Shown here piece after piece: positions 1 to 5,130 of a stretch of 5,527 nucleotides of DNA. The stretch is from Ktedonobacterales bacterium. GTDB taxonomy: Bacteria > Chloroflexota > Ktedonobacteria > Ktedonobacterales > JACDGC01. Each line of letters starts with the position of its first letter. Position 1 is the first letter of the stretch. The notes under the pieces are model-generated. The model was not told where the DNA came from and did no database searches. It saw only the letters and a program-made list of their open reading frames with translations. The translations under genes were made by a program, and so were the position numbers. The DNA lies in the NCBI GenBank assembly GCA_013815535.1, contig JACDGC010000294.1:1-5527 (forward strand). The letters run 5' to 3'.

Positions 1-1127
1 ATCTCGGTGACTTCCCAGCCGGCCTCAATGGCGAGGAAGCCCATCGGCAGCGAGATGGCGATGGCGCGCAACATCCACGTGTTGGTCGCCCAACGCGGGC
101 GGCGCCACAGGGCCAGCGCATAGGCCGCTGCGACGGTGAACATCAGCATCCCCGCGCCAACCATCGCGTCGAACATATAGTGGATGATGATCGGGGGCCG
201 CTCTGCCGCCGCGATGTCATCGAGCCCCACAACTTTGCCATGCACATCGCCCGTCGCCAGAAAGCTGAGGAAGAACGGGATCTCGATGCCGCCATGCACC
301 GTGTGGTGTGCCGAGTCGACCACGCCGCCGATGATCTCCGGCGCGCTGGTCTGCGTCTGATAGAGCGCTTCCATCGCAGCGAGTTTGGCAGGCTGATACT
401 GCGCAACATATTTGCCGGAAAGGTCACCCGTGATGATGGTCCCACAGGCCGCGACGAGCGCGACCAGCATCGTCAGCGTCAGCGCCTGCTGATAATAGAC
501 GCCGCGTCGCTCACGCAGCATGGTGACGGCAGTGATCCCCGCCAGCATGAAGCCAACGGCCAGATAAGCCGTGACGACGGTGTGCGCCAGTTCGCTGGGC
601 GTCGCTGGATTCAGCACCGCCGCGATGGGCTGCACGTTCGTCACTTTGCCATCCTTCAGGGTGAAGCCAGCGGGCGAGTTCATCCACGCGTTCACGATGG
701 TGATGAGCGAGCCCGAGGCCGCCGCGCTGATGGCGATGGGCAACGAACACAGCCAGTGCAGCACCGGATTCTTGAAACGATCCCAACCATAGACATAGAG
801 CCCCAGAAAGATCGCCTCGAAGAAGAAGGCGAACGTTTCCACCGCGAAGGGCAACGCGATGGCTTGCCCCGCCACCGTCATGAAATTTGGCCACAGCAGC
901 GACAGTTCGATGCCAACAATCATCCCCGTGGCCGCGCCGACCGCGAAGAGGATGACGAAGGCCGACGTCCAGCGCCGTGCCAACAGCCGGAGGGCGTCGT
1001 TCTTCTTCCAAATGCCGATGCCTTCGGCGAGGGAGATATACAGGGGCAGGGCCATTCCGATGACCGCCAAGATGATGTGCAATCCCAGCGACGTCCCCAT
1101 CAGAACGCGACCATACATGAGGTTCAT
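1..1127 (-). CDS. cydA: Cytochrome bd ubiquinol oxidase subunit I, short-Q-loop type (3' end cut by window edge)
   Basis: This is the large subunit of the membrane quinol:O2 oxidoreductase that oxidises quinol and reduces oxygen to water without pumping protons. It carries the haems b558, b595 and d. 375 codons are visible. The start ATG (1127-1125) follows the strong Shine-Dalgarno GGAGGAGAAC. Landmarks: His17 (N-terminal haem ligand), FFFEAIFLGLYVYGW (101-115), His182 in HTVVTAYLAVGFM (b558 ligand, His186 in E. coli), the Q-loop motif GDLSGKYVAQYQPAKLAAME (234-253) with Lys248 and Glu253 matching the quinol-site Lys252 and Glu257, and Met322 in FDAMVGAG (second b558 ligand, Met393 in E. coli). 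The frame ends in GWEVTE, just before the expected GRQPW. The Lys248-Met322 distance is 74 residues against about 141 in E. coli, so the Q-loop is the short form. The protein is multi-spanning and hydrophobic. cydB would be expected next, outside the window. The function is secure; the exact subtype is inferred. Confidence 0.97.
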   Translation of the reverse strand, partial: MNLMYGRVLMGTSLGLHIILAVIGMALPLYISLAEGIGIWKKNDALRLLARRWTSAFVILFAVGAATGMIVGIELSLLWPNFMTVAGQAIALPFAVETFAFFFEAIFLGLYVYGWDRFKNPVLHWLCSLPIAISAAASGSLITIVNAWMNSPAGFTLKDGKVTNVQPIAAVLNPATPSELAHTVVTAYLAVGFMLAGITAVTMLRERRGVYYQQALTLTMLVALVAACGTIITGDLSGKYVAQYQPAKLAAMEALYQTQTSAPEIIGGVVDSAHHTVHGGIEIPFFLSFLATGDVHGKVVGLDDIAAAERPPIIIHYMFDAMVGAGMLMFTVAAAYALALWRRPRWATNTWMLRAIAISLPMGFLAIEAGWEVTE

Positions 1128-1334
1128 GGTGTTCTCCTCCAGCGTGATAGCGGCAGCACGCCAGCAGTGCGTGCAGATAAACCGCCTCATCGCGGATGCA
1201 TTCTGATCATACGCGATGCTTGTAGCTGGTGTTGTCAGGAAGGGGGAGAAACCAGTGTCAGGGAGATGATGACAAATCCTTGTCAGGGTAGCAATGAAGG
1301 ACCATCAGCGCGTGTCAGGGGGACGATTGGTCTG
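1128..1334 (-). promoter_or_regulatory. cydA upstream region with four TGTCAGG direct repeats, a dyad and a -10-like hexamer
   Basis: This 207-base gap separates the methyltransferase stop from the cydA start and encodes no convincing protein. On the plus strand it holds TGTCAGG at 1233-1239, 1256-1262, 1281-1287 and 1313-1319 (CCTGACA on the cydA sense strand). A sixth-length dyad partner, TGACAA at 1270-1275, pairs with TTGTCA at 1280-1285. A -10-like TATGAT lies on the minus strand at 1211-1206. The nearest -35-like CTGACA (1238-1233) is 21 bases away, longer than a standard spacer, so the promoter call is weak. The leader contains a short inverted repeat (GCACG 1156-1160, CGTGC 1170-1174). 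The clustering suggests a binding region for an unknown regulator of cydA. That is inference from repetition; I recognise no consensus. Confidence 0.5.
1270..1285. repeat. Perfect 6-bp-arm dyad TGACAA-ATCC-TTGTCA upstream of cydA
   Basis: The left arm TGACAA (1270-1275) and right arm TTGTCA (1280-1285) are exact inverted copies around a 4-base centre. The right arm overlaps one of the four TGTCAGG direct repeats. The size and symmetry suit a dimeric repressor or activator. The half-sites differ in order from the Rex consensus (TTGTGAA-N4-TTCACAA) and from FNR (TTGAT-N4-ATCAA), both common cyd regulators, so no regulator is assigned. Confidence 0.45.
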
Positions 1335-2213
1335 TTAGCTGGCGTCGCGCATATCGCCAGCAGGGGCCATCTCGGCGTCCCAGTTCAGCACCAGCAGTTC
1401 AGTGATTTTGCCGCGCCGCTCGGCGCGGGTGTTGATCGCCCGCCCCGCCGTGATGGTGACACAGCGGAAGTCACGATAGAGGTCCCGCGTGAACGCACAA
1501 TCCGAATTCGACAGCAATGCCCGCACCCCGCGCCGCGTCAGCTCCACGAAAAGGTCGCGCAGCCGCACCTGGGCATCCTCGCCGAAGCCATGACGCGAAT
1601 AGCTGGTGAAATTGCTGGTGGCGCTCAGCGGTTGATAGGGCGGATCAAAATAGACGAGATCGCCCGCCACCGCCCGCGCCAGCACGGCCTCGAATGGCGC
1701 TTGAGTGATGGTGCTGCCAGCCAGGGCCGCGCTGGCGACCAGCAGCGTCGGCGTGTCGCAGATGGTCGGGCGCACATAGCGGCCCATCGGCACATTGAAG
1801 CCACCGCCCGCGTTCTCGCGATAGAGCCCGTTATAACAGGTGCGATTCAGATAGATGAACCGGGCCGCGCGCTCCACCGCCGTCAGGTCCAGTGGCTTCA
1901 AGGCCCGCGTCGCGTAGTAATGCATCTGGCTGTGCAGCGCCGCGTGCTCACTCAGCCGCGCGCACACCGCTGCCACCTCGTCACGCACACAGGCATAGAC
2001 GTTCACTAATTCGGGGTTGATGTCCGAAAGGACGGCCTGCGCTGGCACGAGATGAAAGAAGACCGCGCCCCCGCCGCAAAACGGCTCGTGATATGTGCCA
2101 AATGTGCGCGGCAGATAGGGAGCATATTGCGCCAGCAAACGGCCTTTGCCACCAGCCCATTTCAGGAATGGCTTGACCTTGGTGCGCGTCGTGGGGAGAT
2201 CCAGCGCTTTCAT
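1335..2213 (-). CDS. D12-class (Dam-family) site-specific DNA adenine-N6 methyltransferase
   Basis: This 292-residue enzyme transfers a methyl group from S-adenosylmethionine to N6 of adenine in DNA. Motifs run in the Dam/M.DpnIIA order: KPFLKWAGGKGRLL (14-27) near the cofactor site, EPFCGGGAVFF (43-53), SDINPELVN (63-71), NRTCYNGLYREN (123-134), the catalytic DPPY (190-193), LSNSD (234-238) and a C-terminal RRGKITELLVLNW (266-278). The length fits Dam proteins (about 270-290). An ATG 48 bases further upstream is open, but its extra 16 residues are only the HIT gene read in another frame. The start at 2213 begins one base after the HIT stop (TAA-G-ATG), which points to translational coupling. 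No restriction endonuclease is visible nearby, so within this window it is an orphan methylase. GATC is the likely target by family resemblance but cannot be read from sequence; other D12 enzymes recognise different sites. Confidence 0.93.
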   Translation of the reverse strand: MKALDLPTTRTKVKPFLKWAGGKGRLLAQYAPYLPRTFGTYHEPFCGGGAVFFHLVPAQAVLSDINPELVNVYACVRDEVAAVCARLSEHAALHSQMHYYATRALKPLDLTAVERAARFIYLNRTCYNGLYRENAGGGFNVPMGRYVRPTICDTPTLLVASAALAGSTITQAPFEAVLARAVAGDLVYFDPPYQPLSATSNFTSYSRHGFGEDAQVRLRDLFVELTRRGVRALLSNSDCAFTRDLYRDFRCVTITAGRAINTRAERRGKITELLVLNWDAEMAPAGDMRDAS

Positions 2214-2214
2214 C

Positions 2215-2577
2215 TTACCCTGGCGGCCAGCCGAGCACGCGGCCACCCAACAGATGCACATGCAAATGATCCACGGTCTGGCCCGCGTCGCTGCCGTGGT
2301 TCATCACCAGGCGGAAGCCCGTCGCGGTGATGCCGCGTTCGCGTGCCACCGTGTTCGCCGCGTCGATGACCCCTGCCAGCGTCTGGGCATCCGCCGCCGT
2401 CAGATGCGCGGCGGAGGGGATGTGGCGACGCGGAATCGCCAGCACATGCACAGGGGCCTGGGGATTGATATCCGCGATGACGATGGCCTCATCCGTTTCC
2501 AGCAGCTTGCTCGCCGGAATCTCGCCCGCGATGATACGGCAAAAGAGGCAAGCGGGATCGCGCTCTGGGGCAGCCAT
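2215..2577 (-). CDS. HIT (histidine triad) family hydrolase, HinT/HINT-like
   Basis: This small cytoplasmic protein of 120 residues matches the usual length of bacterial HinT proteins, which act on purine nucleoside phosphoramidates and aminoacyl-adenylates. The signature is H104-L-H106-V-H108-L-L within QTVDHLHVHLLGGR; in this family the central His is the nucleophile. An N-terminal CLFCRIIAGEIP (10-21) gives the Cys-x-x-Cys seen in many zinc-holding HINT proteins. The middle segment INPQAPVHVLAIPRRHI (37-53) and the terminal GWPPG are typical, so the gene looks full length. The start ATG (2577-2575) has AAAGGA seven bases upstream. The stop TAA is followed after one base by the methyltransferase ATG, making a two-gene unit. 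A TATGAT hexamer about 48 bases upstream is a plausible promoter element. Family assignment is very safe; substrate is unknown. Confidence 0.96.
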   Translation of the reverse strand: MAAPERDPACLFCRIIAGEIPASKLLETDEAIVIADINPQAPVHVLAIPRRHIPSAAHLTAADAQTLAGVIDAANTVARERGITATGFRLVMNHGSDAGQTVDHLHVHLLGGRVLGWPPG

Positions 2578-2624
2578 GCGTGCATCCTTTCGGGCAACGA
2601 ATACCGTCGCTCTGGTCTCGTTCC

Positions 2625-2654
2625 ATCATAACGCAAAGACCTACCCCACGTCTA
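2625..2654 (-). promoter_or_regulatory. Candidate sigma70-like promoter for the HIT-methyltransferase unit
   Basis: On the minus strand, TAGACG (2654-2649, four of six matches to TTGACA) is followed after 18 bases by TATGAT (2630-2625, five of six matches to TATAAT). The HIT start codon lies about 48 bases further downstream. The -35 overlaps one arm of the long hairpin at 2638-2683. It lies on the HIT side of the insertion sequence, so the insertion should not have removed it. The call rests on short consensus matches only. Confidence 0.35.
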
Positions 2655-2683
2655 GCCCCCAAGGGGGAGTGATGGGATAGGTC
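2638..2683 (-). terminator. Long imperfect hairpin, possible intrinsic terminator on the minus strand
   Basis: GACCTAC...CCCCC (2638-2660) pairs with GGGGG...ATAGGTC (2663-2683). About 17 pairs form, interrupted by single and triple mismatches and a two-base bulge. On the minus strand the loop closes as a CUUG tetraloop on a run of C:G pairs, and the stem is followed by TTTGCGTT, a modest U tract. The plus strand has no T run after it. It would suit the end of a message coming from the glycosyltransferase gene before the IS630 element inserted between them. It also overlaps the suggested HIT -35, so an operator or attenuator role is possible. The structure is clear from sequence; its function is inferred. 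Confidence 0.45.
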
Positions 2684-2694
2684 GCGGACCATTA

Positions 2695-2711
2695 GAGCAA
2701 GTTGCAGGAAG
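2695..2711 (+). repeat. Left terminal inverted repeat of the IS630 element
   Basis: This 17-base end follows the target TA at 2693-2694. Against the reverse complement of the right end it mismatches at positions 1, 7, 10 and 13. The blocks AGCAA, TT, CA and GAAG are shared. Confidence 0.88.
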
Positions 2712-2745
2712 GTAGACCAGGCATGGGACATGCGGGAGAGGGGGC

Positions 2746-3105
2746 ATGAGAGCTTTATCAATGGACCTGCGCGAACGAATTCTCTGGGTGGTGGCTTCAG
2801 GTCAGCCGATGCAAACCGCCGCTCGTCGTTTTGCGGTCAGCCCGAAAACAGTGCAACGCCTAGTGGCCCAGCAAGAGCAAATGGGGTCCGTGGCCCCGCG
2901 TCCGATTCCTGGCATGCCACGCGCTATTGATGCTGCGGGCGACCGCCAGTTGCAGACGCGGATGGCGGCGGAGCCAGATGCCACCGTCTTGGAGAATGGC
3001 GCGTGGTGGGCTGAAGTCAGCGGGCAGCAGGTCAGCGAGGCGACGATATGGCGAGCGATGCACCGCTTGGGCTGGACCCATAAAAAAACGCGTGGCAGCA
3101 AGTGA
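2746..3105 (+). CDS. IS630 transposase, N-terminal DNA-binding part (orfA)
   Basis: This 119-residue frame supplies the DNA-binding half of the transposase. The start MRALSMDLRERI is the usual opening of IS630 proteins, and the ATG at 2746 follows the purine-rich Shine-Dalgarno GAGAGGGGG. A helix-turn-helix spans about residues 8-42 (ERILWVVASGQPMQTAARRF, then AVSPKTVQRL). The second part, about 56-110, includes the linker PGMPRAIDAAGDRQLQ and the conserved VSEATIWRAMHRLGWTHKK. After THKK the frame leaves the family sequence, reads TRGSK and stops at TGA (3103-3105). The expected continuation RVAASERDE lies in the next frame. The break falls exactly at seven A's (3082-3088). It is either a shift site that makes the fused transposase or a one-base indel that inactivated it. 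Confidence 0.9.
   Translation: MRALSMDLRERILWVVASGQPMQTAARRFAVSPKTVQRLVAQQEQMGSVAPRPIPGMPRAIDAAGDRQLQTRMAAEPDATVLENGAWWAEVSGQQVSEATIWRAMHRLGWTHKKTRGSK
3082..3088 (+). other. A7 run at the junction of the two transposase frames (candidate frameshift or slippage site)
   Basis: In the orfA frame the run reads CAT-AAA-AAA-ACG. In the orfB frame it reads ATA-AAA-AAA-CGC. Joining the halves needs a net +1 shift (giving THKKRVAASE) or -2 shift (THKKKRVAASE). The -1 frame does not lead to the catalytic domain. A homopolymer of this length can support ribosomal or RNA-polymerase slippage, and is equally prone to indel mutation or sequencing error. Confidence 0.55.
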
Positions 3106-3688
3106 GCGCGACGAAACAGCCCGAACCGACTATCGGGCGACCGTGATGCACCAGGCAGCGGAGCGGTTCGTGTTCCGGGATGAGAGTGGTACCCGAACCA
3201 CCCTCACCCGCTTGTATGGCTGGGCACCGCATGACCAGCAGGCCACGGAAGCCGTGCCCCGTCGGCGCGGCAAACATACAACGTTCATCGCGGCCTTGAC
3301 CTGGGATGGCTTGCAAGCGCCGTGGACGGTAGAAGGGGCGATGGATCGGCGCACCTTTGACGTGTATATCACGCAGATCTTGGTTCCGACCCTGCGACCG
3401 GGGCAAATTGTCGTCCTCGACAACCTCAGTGTCCACAAATCCCCGACGGCGCGGGCGGCCATTGAAGCCGCCGGATGTACCCTTCAGTTTTTGCCGGCCT
3501 ACTCGCCCGACCTCAATCCCATCGAGCAGATGTTTTCCAAGGTCAAGGCCACCTTACGCCGTCTCAAAGGACGCACCCGTGCCGCCTTGCTCGATGCGTT
3601 GGCGGTCGCCAGCGATGCGGTGACTCCCGCCGATGCCCACGGCTGGTTTATCCATGCGGGCTATCGCCTGGTTGCTTCATCTTCTTGA
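3083..3688 (+). CDS. IS630 transposase, C-terminal DD34E catalytic part (orfB, no good start of its own)
   Basis: This frame carries the RNase-H-fold DDE domain that cuts and joins DNA. The catalytic residues are all present: Asp in FVFRDESGT (codon at 3179), Asp in IVVLDNLSVHKS (codon at 3419) and Glu in PDLNPIEQMF (codon at 3524). The 34 residues between the last two match the DD34E spacing of the IS630/Tc1-mariner superfamily. The family block LPAYSPDLNPIEQ is intact. The region continues orfA through KK-RVAASERDE. The frame is open further upstream to an ATG at 2927, but that stretch is orfA read out of frame. A GTG at 3092 and an ATG at 3146 are in frame without a clear Shine-Dalgarno, so a fused product through the A7 run (about 313 residues, normal for the family) is more likely than separate translation. 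The stop TGA (3686-3688) lies inside the right terminal repeat. Confidence 0.88.
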   Translation, partial: KKRVAASERDETARTDYRATVMHQAAERFVFRDESGTRTTLTRLYGWAPHDQQATEAVPRRRGKHTTFIAALTWDGLQAPWTVEGAMDRRTFDVYITQILVPTLRPGQIVVLDNLSVHKSPTARAAIEAAGCTLQFLPAYSPDLNPIEQMFSKVKATLRRLKGRTRAALLDALAVASDAVTPADAHGWFIHAGYRLVASSS

Positions 3689-3697
3689 AAGTTGCTG
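3681..3697 (-). repeat. Right terminal inverted repeat of the IS630 element
   Basis: These 17 bases are followed by the target TA at 3698-3699 and contain the orfB stop codon. A GTTGCT hexamer occurs both inside the repeat (3691-3696) and just internal to it (3671-3676). It may be part of a subterminal transposase-binding site. Confidence 0.88.
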
Positions 3698-3700
3698 TAA

Positions 3701-3724
3701 TAAATGCCGCGCGGAATGGGCGGC
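3701..3724 (-). terminator. Weak stem-loop directly after the glycosyltransferase stop codon
   Basis: On the minus strand GCCGC (3724-3720) pairs with GCGGC (3710-3706) around a nine-base loop, and ATTTA follows immediately. The stem is only five G:C pairs, so terminator strength is doubtful. It abuts the TAG stop at 3727-3725 and the target TA of the insertion sequence. The longer hairpin at 2638-2683 is the other candidate terminator for this gene. Confidence 0.3.
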
Positions 3725-4993
3725 CTATCGGCCAGCTTGTGGCTGGCCCCCCGTCGGCAACTCGGGGATCGCGGTTTCCTCCACACCAGGCAGCACATCG
3801 TCGAAGGCCTCTTGCACGGTGAGGGGGCGCTGCGGGCGGTGGAAGAGGCTGGCCCAACTTTCACGCGGGGCAAAGACCACGCGGCGCGCCAACCAATACG
3901 ACAGAAAGAGCGCGGGGATGAGGCTGAGCACCTGCGTCGGCACGCTGGGTTCGCGGTAATGCGCCAAGAAGGCCGACACGCCCAGATAGACCGCCACGAC
4001 CGGGGCCACCGCGCCATGATACAGCGCCGCGCGGGTCAACAGATCGCGCCGCCCGCGTTTGGGCAGGTCGCGCCACGTCCACACGACATTCAGGGCAAAA
4101 TTACTGAGGATGCTGACCTCGGTGGCGGCGGCAATCGCCACCCATGGGCGCGCCTGCAGATGCTGAAAGAGCGCGAAAAGGGCCAGATTGACCACCACGC
4201 CGCTCGCGCCGACTAGGGCAAACTTCCAGAAACGCGCGCCAGCGGGGACTTCGCGCACCAAGCGCCCCATATGGCGCAGCACCATCATCCCCTGCTTGAA
4301 GTCCGATTTGCTCTGCCCGGTGGCGCGTGCCTGGAAGTGATAGGGCACCTCCACCAGCCGCACCCACGTGCAGCGCACCAGCAACTCCAACGAGATCTTG
4401 TAGCCAATGGGCCGCAACGTCACGCCCTCAATGATGGAGCGGCGCACCAGAAAGAAGCCCCCCAGCGGATCAGAAACGCGCAGCAACTGATCAGGGAAGA
4501 CGAGTTTCGCCACCCACTTCAGCCCCATTGAGATGAGCTTGCGCGAGGGGCCATCCAGCCCTTCATAGCCGCCGCCCGGCAGATAGCGCGTCGCCAGCAC
4601 CACATCGGCGTCCGTCCGCACCGCTTCATCAAAGAGCGTCCGCAGGCGCTCTGGCGGGTGTTGCAGGTCGGCATCCAGCACGGCGACATATTTTGCGCGT
4701 GCGATGCTCATCCCCGCGCTGACGGCGGTTGCCAGCCCCCCCGCGCGCTCAGGCCCGCTGGCGCGGTGGTGCAGCCGCACACGAAACGCACCAGGGTAGG
4801 TCGCCGCCTGCGCCGCAATCACCTGGGGCGTCGTGTCGTCGCTATCATCGACGAAGATCACCTCGGTCGCCACGCCTGCCAGGGCTTCCGCCAGCGTCAG
4901 CAAAAGGGCCGGAATATTATCACGCTCGTTGCGGGTGGGAATCACCACGCTCAGTTGCGGTTCAGTGCTTCGCATCAGCAAAGAGTCTCCCAT
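3725..4993 (-). CDS. Polyprenol-phosphate glycosyltransferase: GT2 (DPM1-like) catalytic domain fused to GtrA membrane domain
   Basis: This 422-residue protein probably moves a sugar (mannose, glucose or similar) from a nucleotide donor onto a polyprenyl phosphate at the cytoplasmic membrane. Such lipid-linked sugars feed glycan or protein modification outside the cell. Residues 13-245 form the GT-A domain: SVVIPTRNERDNIP (15-28), VDDSDDTT (48-55), the metal- and donor-binding DADLQHPPE (107-115), the DPM-type SDPLGGFFLVRRS (174-186) and RATGQSKSD (223-231). Residues about 256-375 form a GtrA-like domain with four hydrophobic helices (about 257-279, 284-307, 323-344, 352-374). A soluble Pro/Glu-rich tail of about 45 residues ends the protein. 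The start at 4993 has only a weak TTGGA upstream. Met7 (codon at 4975) has GGGAG 11 bases before it and is a fair alternative; both precede the first strand. The gene is divergent from the hydrolase and is followed by the IS630 element. Donor and acceptor cannot be told from sequence. Confidence 0.94.
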   Translation of the reverse strand: MGDSLLMRSTEPQLSVVIPTRNERDNIPALLLTLAEALAGVATEVIFVDDSDDTTPQVIAAQAATYPGAFRVRLHHRASGPERAGGLATAVSAGMSIARAKYVAVLDADLQHPPERLRTLFDEAVRTDADVVLATRYLPGGGYEGLDGPSRKLISMGLKWVAKLVFPDQLLRVSDPLGGFFLVRRSIIEGVTLRPIGYKISLELLVRCTWVRLVEVPYHFQARATGQSKSDFKQGMMVLRHMGRLVREVPAGARFWKFALVGASGVVVNLALFALFQHLQARPWVAIAAATEVSILSNFALNVVWTWRDLPKRGRRDLLTRAALYHGAVAPVVAVYLGVSAFLAHYREPSVPTQVLSLIPALFLSYWLARRVVFAPRESWASLFHRPQRPLTVQEAFDDVLPGVEETAIPELPTGGQPQAGR

Positions 4994-5130
4994 TGATCCA
5001 AGATACGCTCTAGGGAACTAGACGAAGGAGCCCTGCCATCGGTCATCTCATGCAATCAGATTGCGTGACGCACCCCCGGCATGCTTCGTGATACGATATA
5101 GATGATCGACACTGTGGAGGGGAAAGTTCC
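4994..5130. promoter_or_regulatory. Divergent promoter region between glycosyltransferase and hydrolase genes
   Basis: Both genes must start transcription within these 137 bases. The region is visibly less GC-rich around 5085-5107. It contains a near-perfect 21-base palindrome (5048-5068) and a smaller inverted repeat TCTAG-GGAA-CTAGA (5009-5022) just upstream of the glycosyltransferase start. I could not place convincing -35 and -10 pairs in either direction. TACGAT (5092-5097) and TATAGA (5097-5102) are possible -10 hexamers for the hydrolase but lack partners. Confidence 0.5.
5048..5068. repeat. 21-base near-perfect palindrome, operator-like
   Basis: The left arm TCATGCAATC (5048-5057) and right arm GATTGCGTGA (5059-5068) are inverted copies at nine of ten positions around the single base A5058. 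The one-base centre rules out a good RNA hairpin and favours a site for a dimeric DNA-binding protein. It sits 63 bases upstream of the hydrolase start and 55 bases from the glycosyltransferase start, so it could act on either or both. The regulator is unknown. Confidence 0.5.

Larger units (their letters stand above)
2695..3697 (+). mobile_element. Complete IS630-family insertion sequence, 1003 bp, with terminal repeats and TA target duplication
   Basis: The left end GAGCAAGTTGCAGGAAG (2695-2711) is an imperfect inverted copy of the right end CTTCTTGAAAGTTGCTG (3681-3697), with 13 of 17 positions matching. Each end is flanked by TA (2693-2694 and 3698-3699), the target duplicated by IS630 and the wider Tc1/mariner group. 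The element encodes one transposase split over two overlapping frames on the plus strand; the second frame stops inside the right repeat, a compact layout. It lies between the minus-strand glycosyltransferase stop codon and the HIT promoter region, in the opposite orientation to both genes. Removing it and one TA restores an AT-rich target, CATTAATAAAT. The family and the ends are well supported; whether it is active depends on the frameshift. Confidence 0.93.

Noticed and set aside
511..1011. A 166-codon minus-strand frame within cydA
   Set aside because: It overlaps cydA on the same strand in another frame and gives Arg/His-rich, motif-free sequence; cydA is unambiguous there.
1156..1174. 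Short GCACG/CGTGC stem in the cydA leader as a riboswitch or attenuator
   Set aside because: There are only five pairs around a nine-base loop, with no U tract and no recognisable aptamer core.
180..2009. A 609-codon plus-strand open frame opposite cydA and the methyltransferase
   Set aside because: Its translation is low in hydrophobic residues, very rich in Arg, His, Gln and Asp, and shows no domain. The opposite strand carries two clear conserved proteins. It is an antisense shadow caused by high GC content.
2214..2261. A longer methyltransferase starting at 2261
   Set aside because: The extra 16 residues come from HIT coding sequence read out of frame, and the family sequence begins after the ATG at 2213.
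2927..3082. The upstream part of the orfB frame, from the ATG at 2927, as the true start of the catalytic ORF
   Set aside because: The segment translates to an Arg-rich string without family similarity, while the orfA frame over the same bases shows conserved IS630 sequence.
3704..4216. A 170-codon plus-strand frame opposite the end of the glycosyltransferase
   Set aside because: Its composition is antisense-like (Arg, Gln and His rich). The GtrA helices on the other strand are clear.
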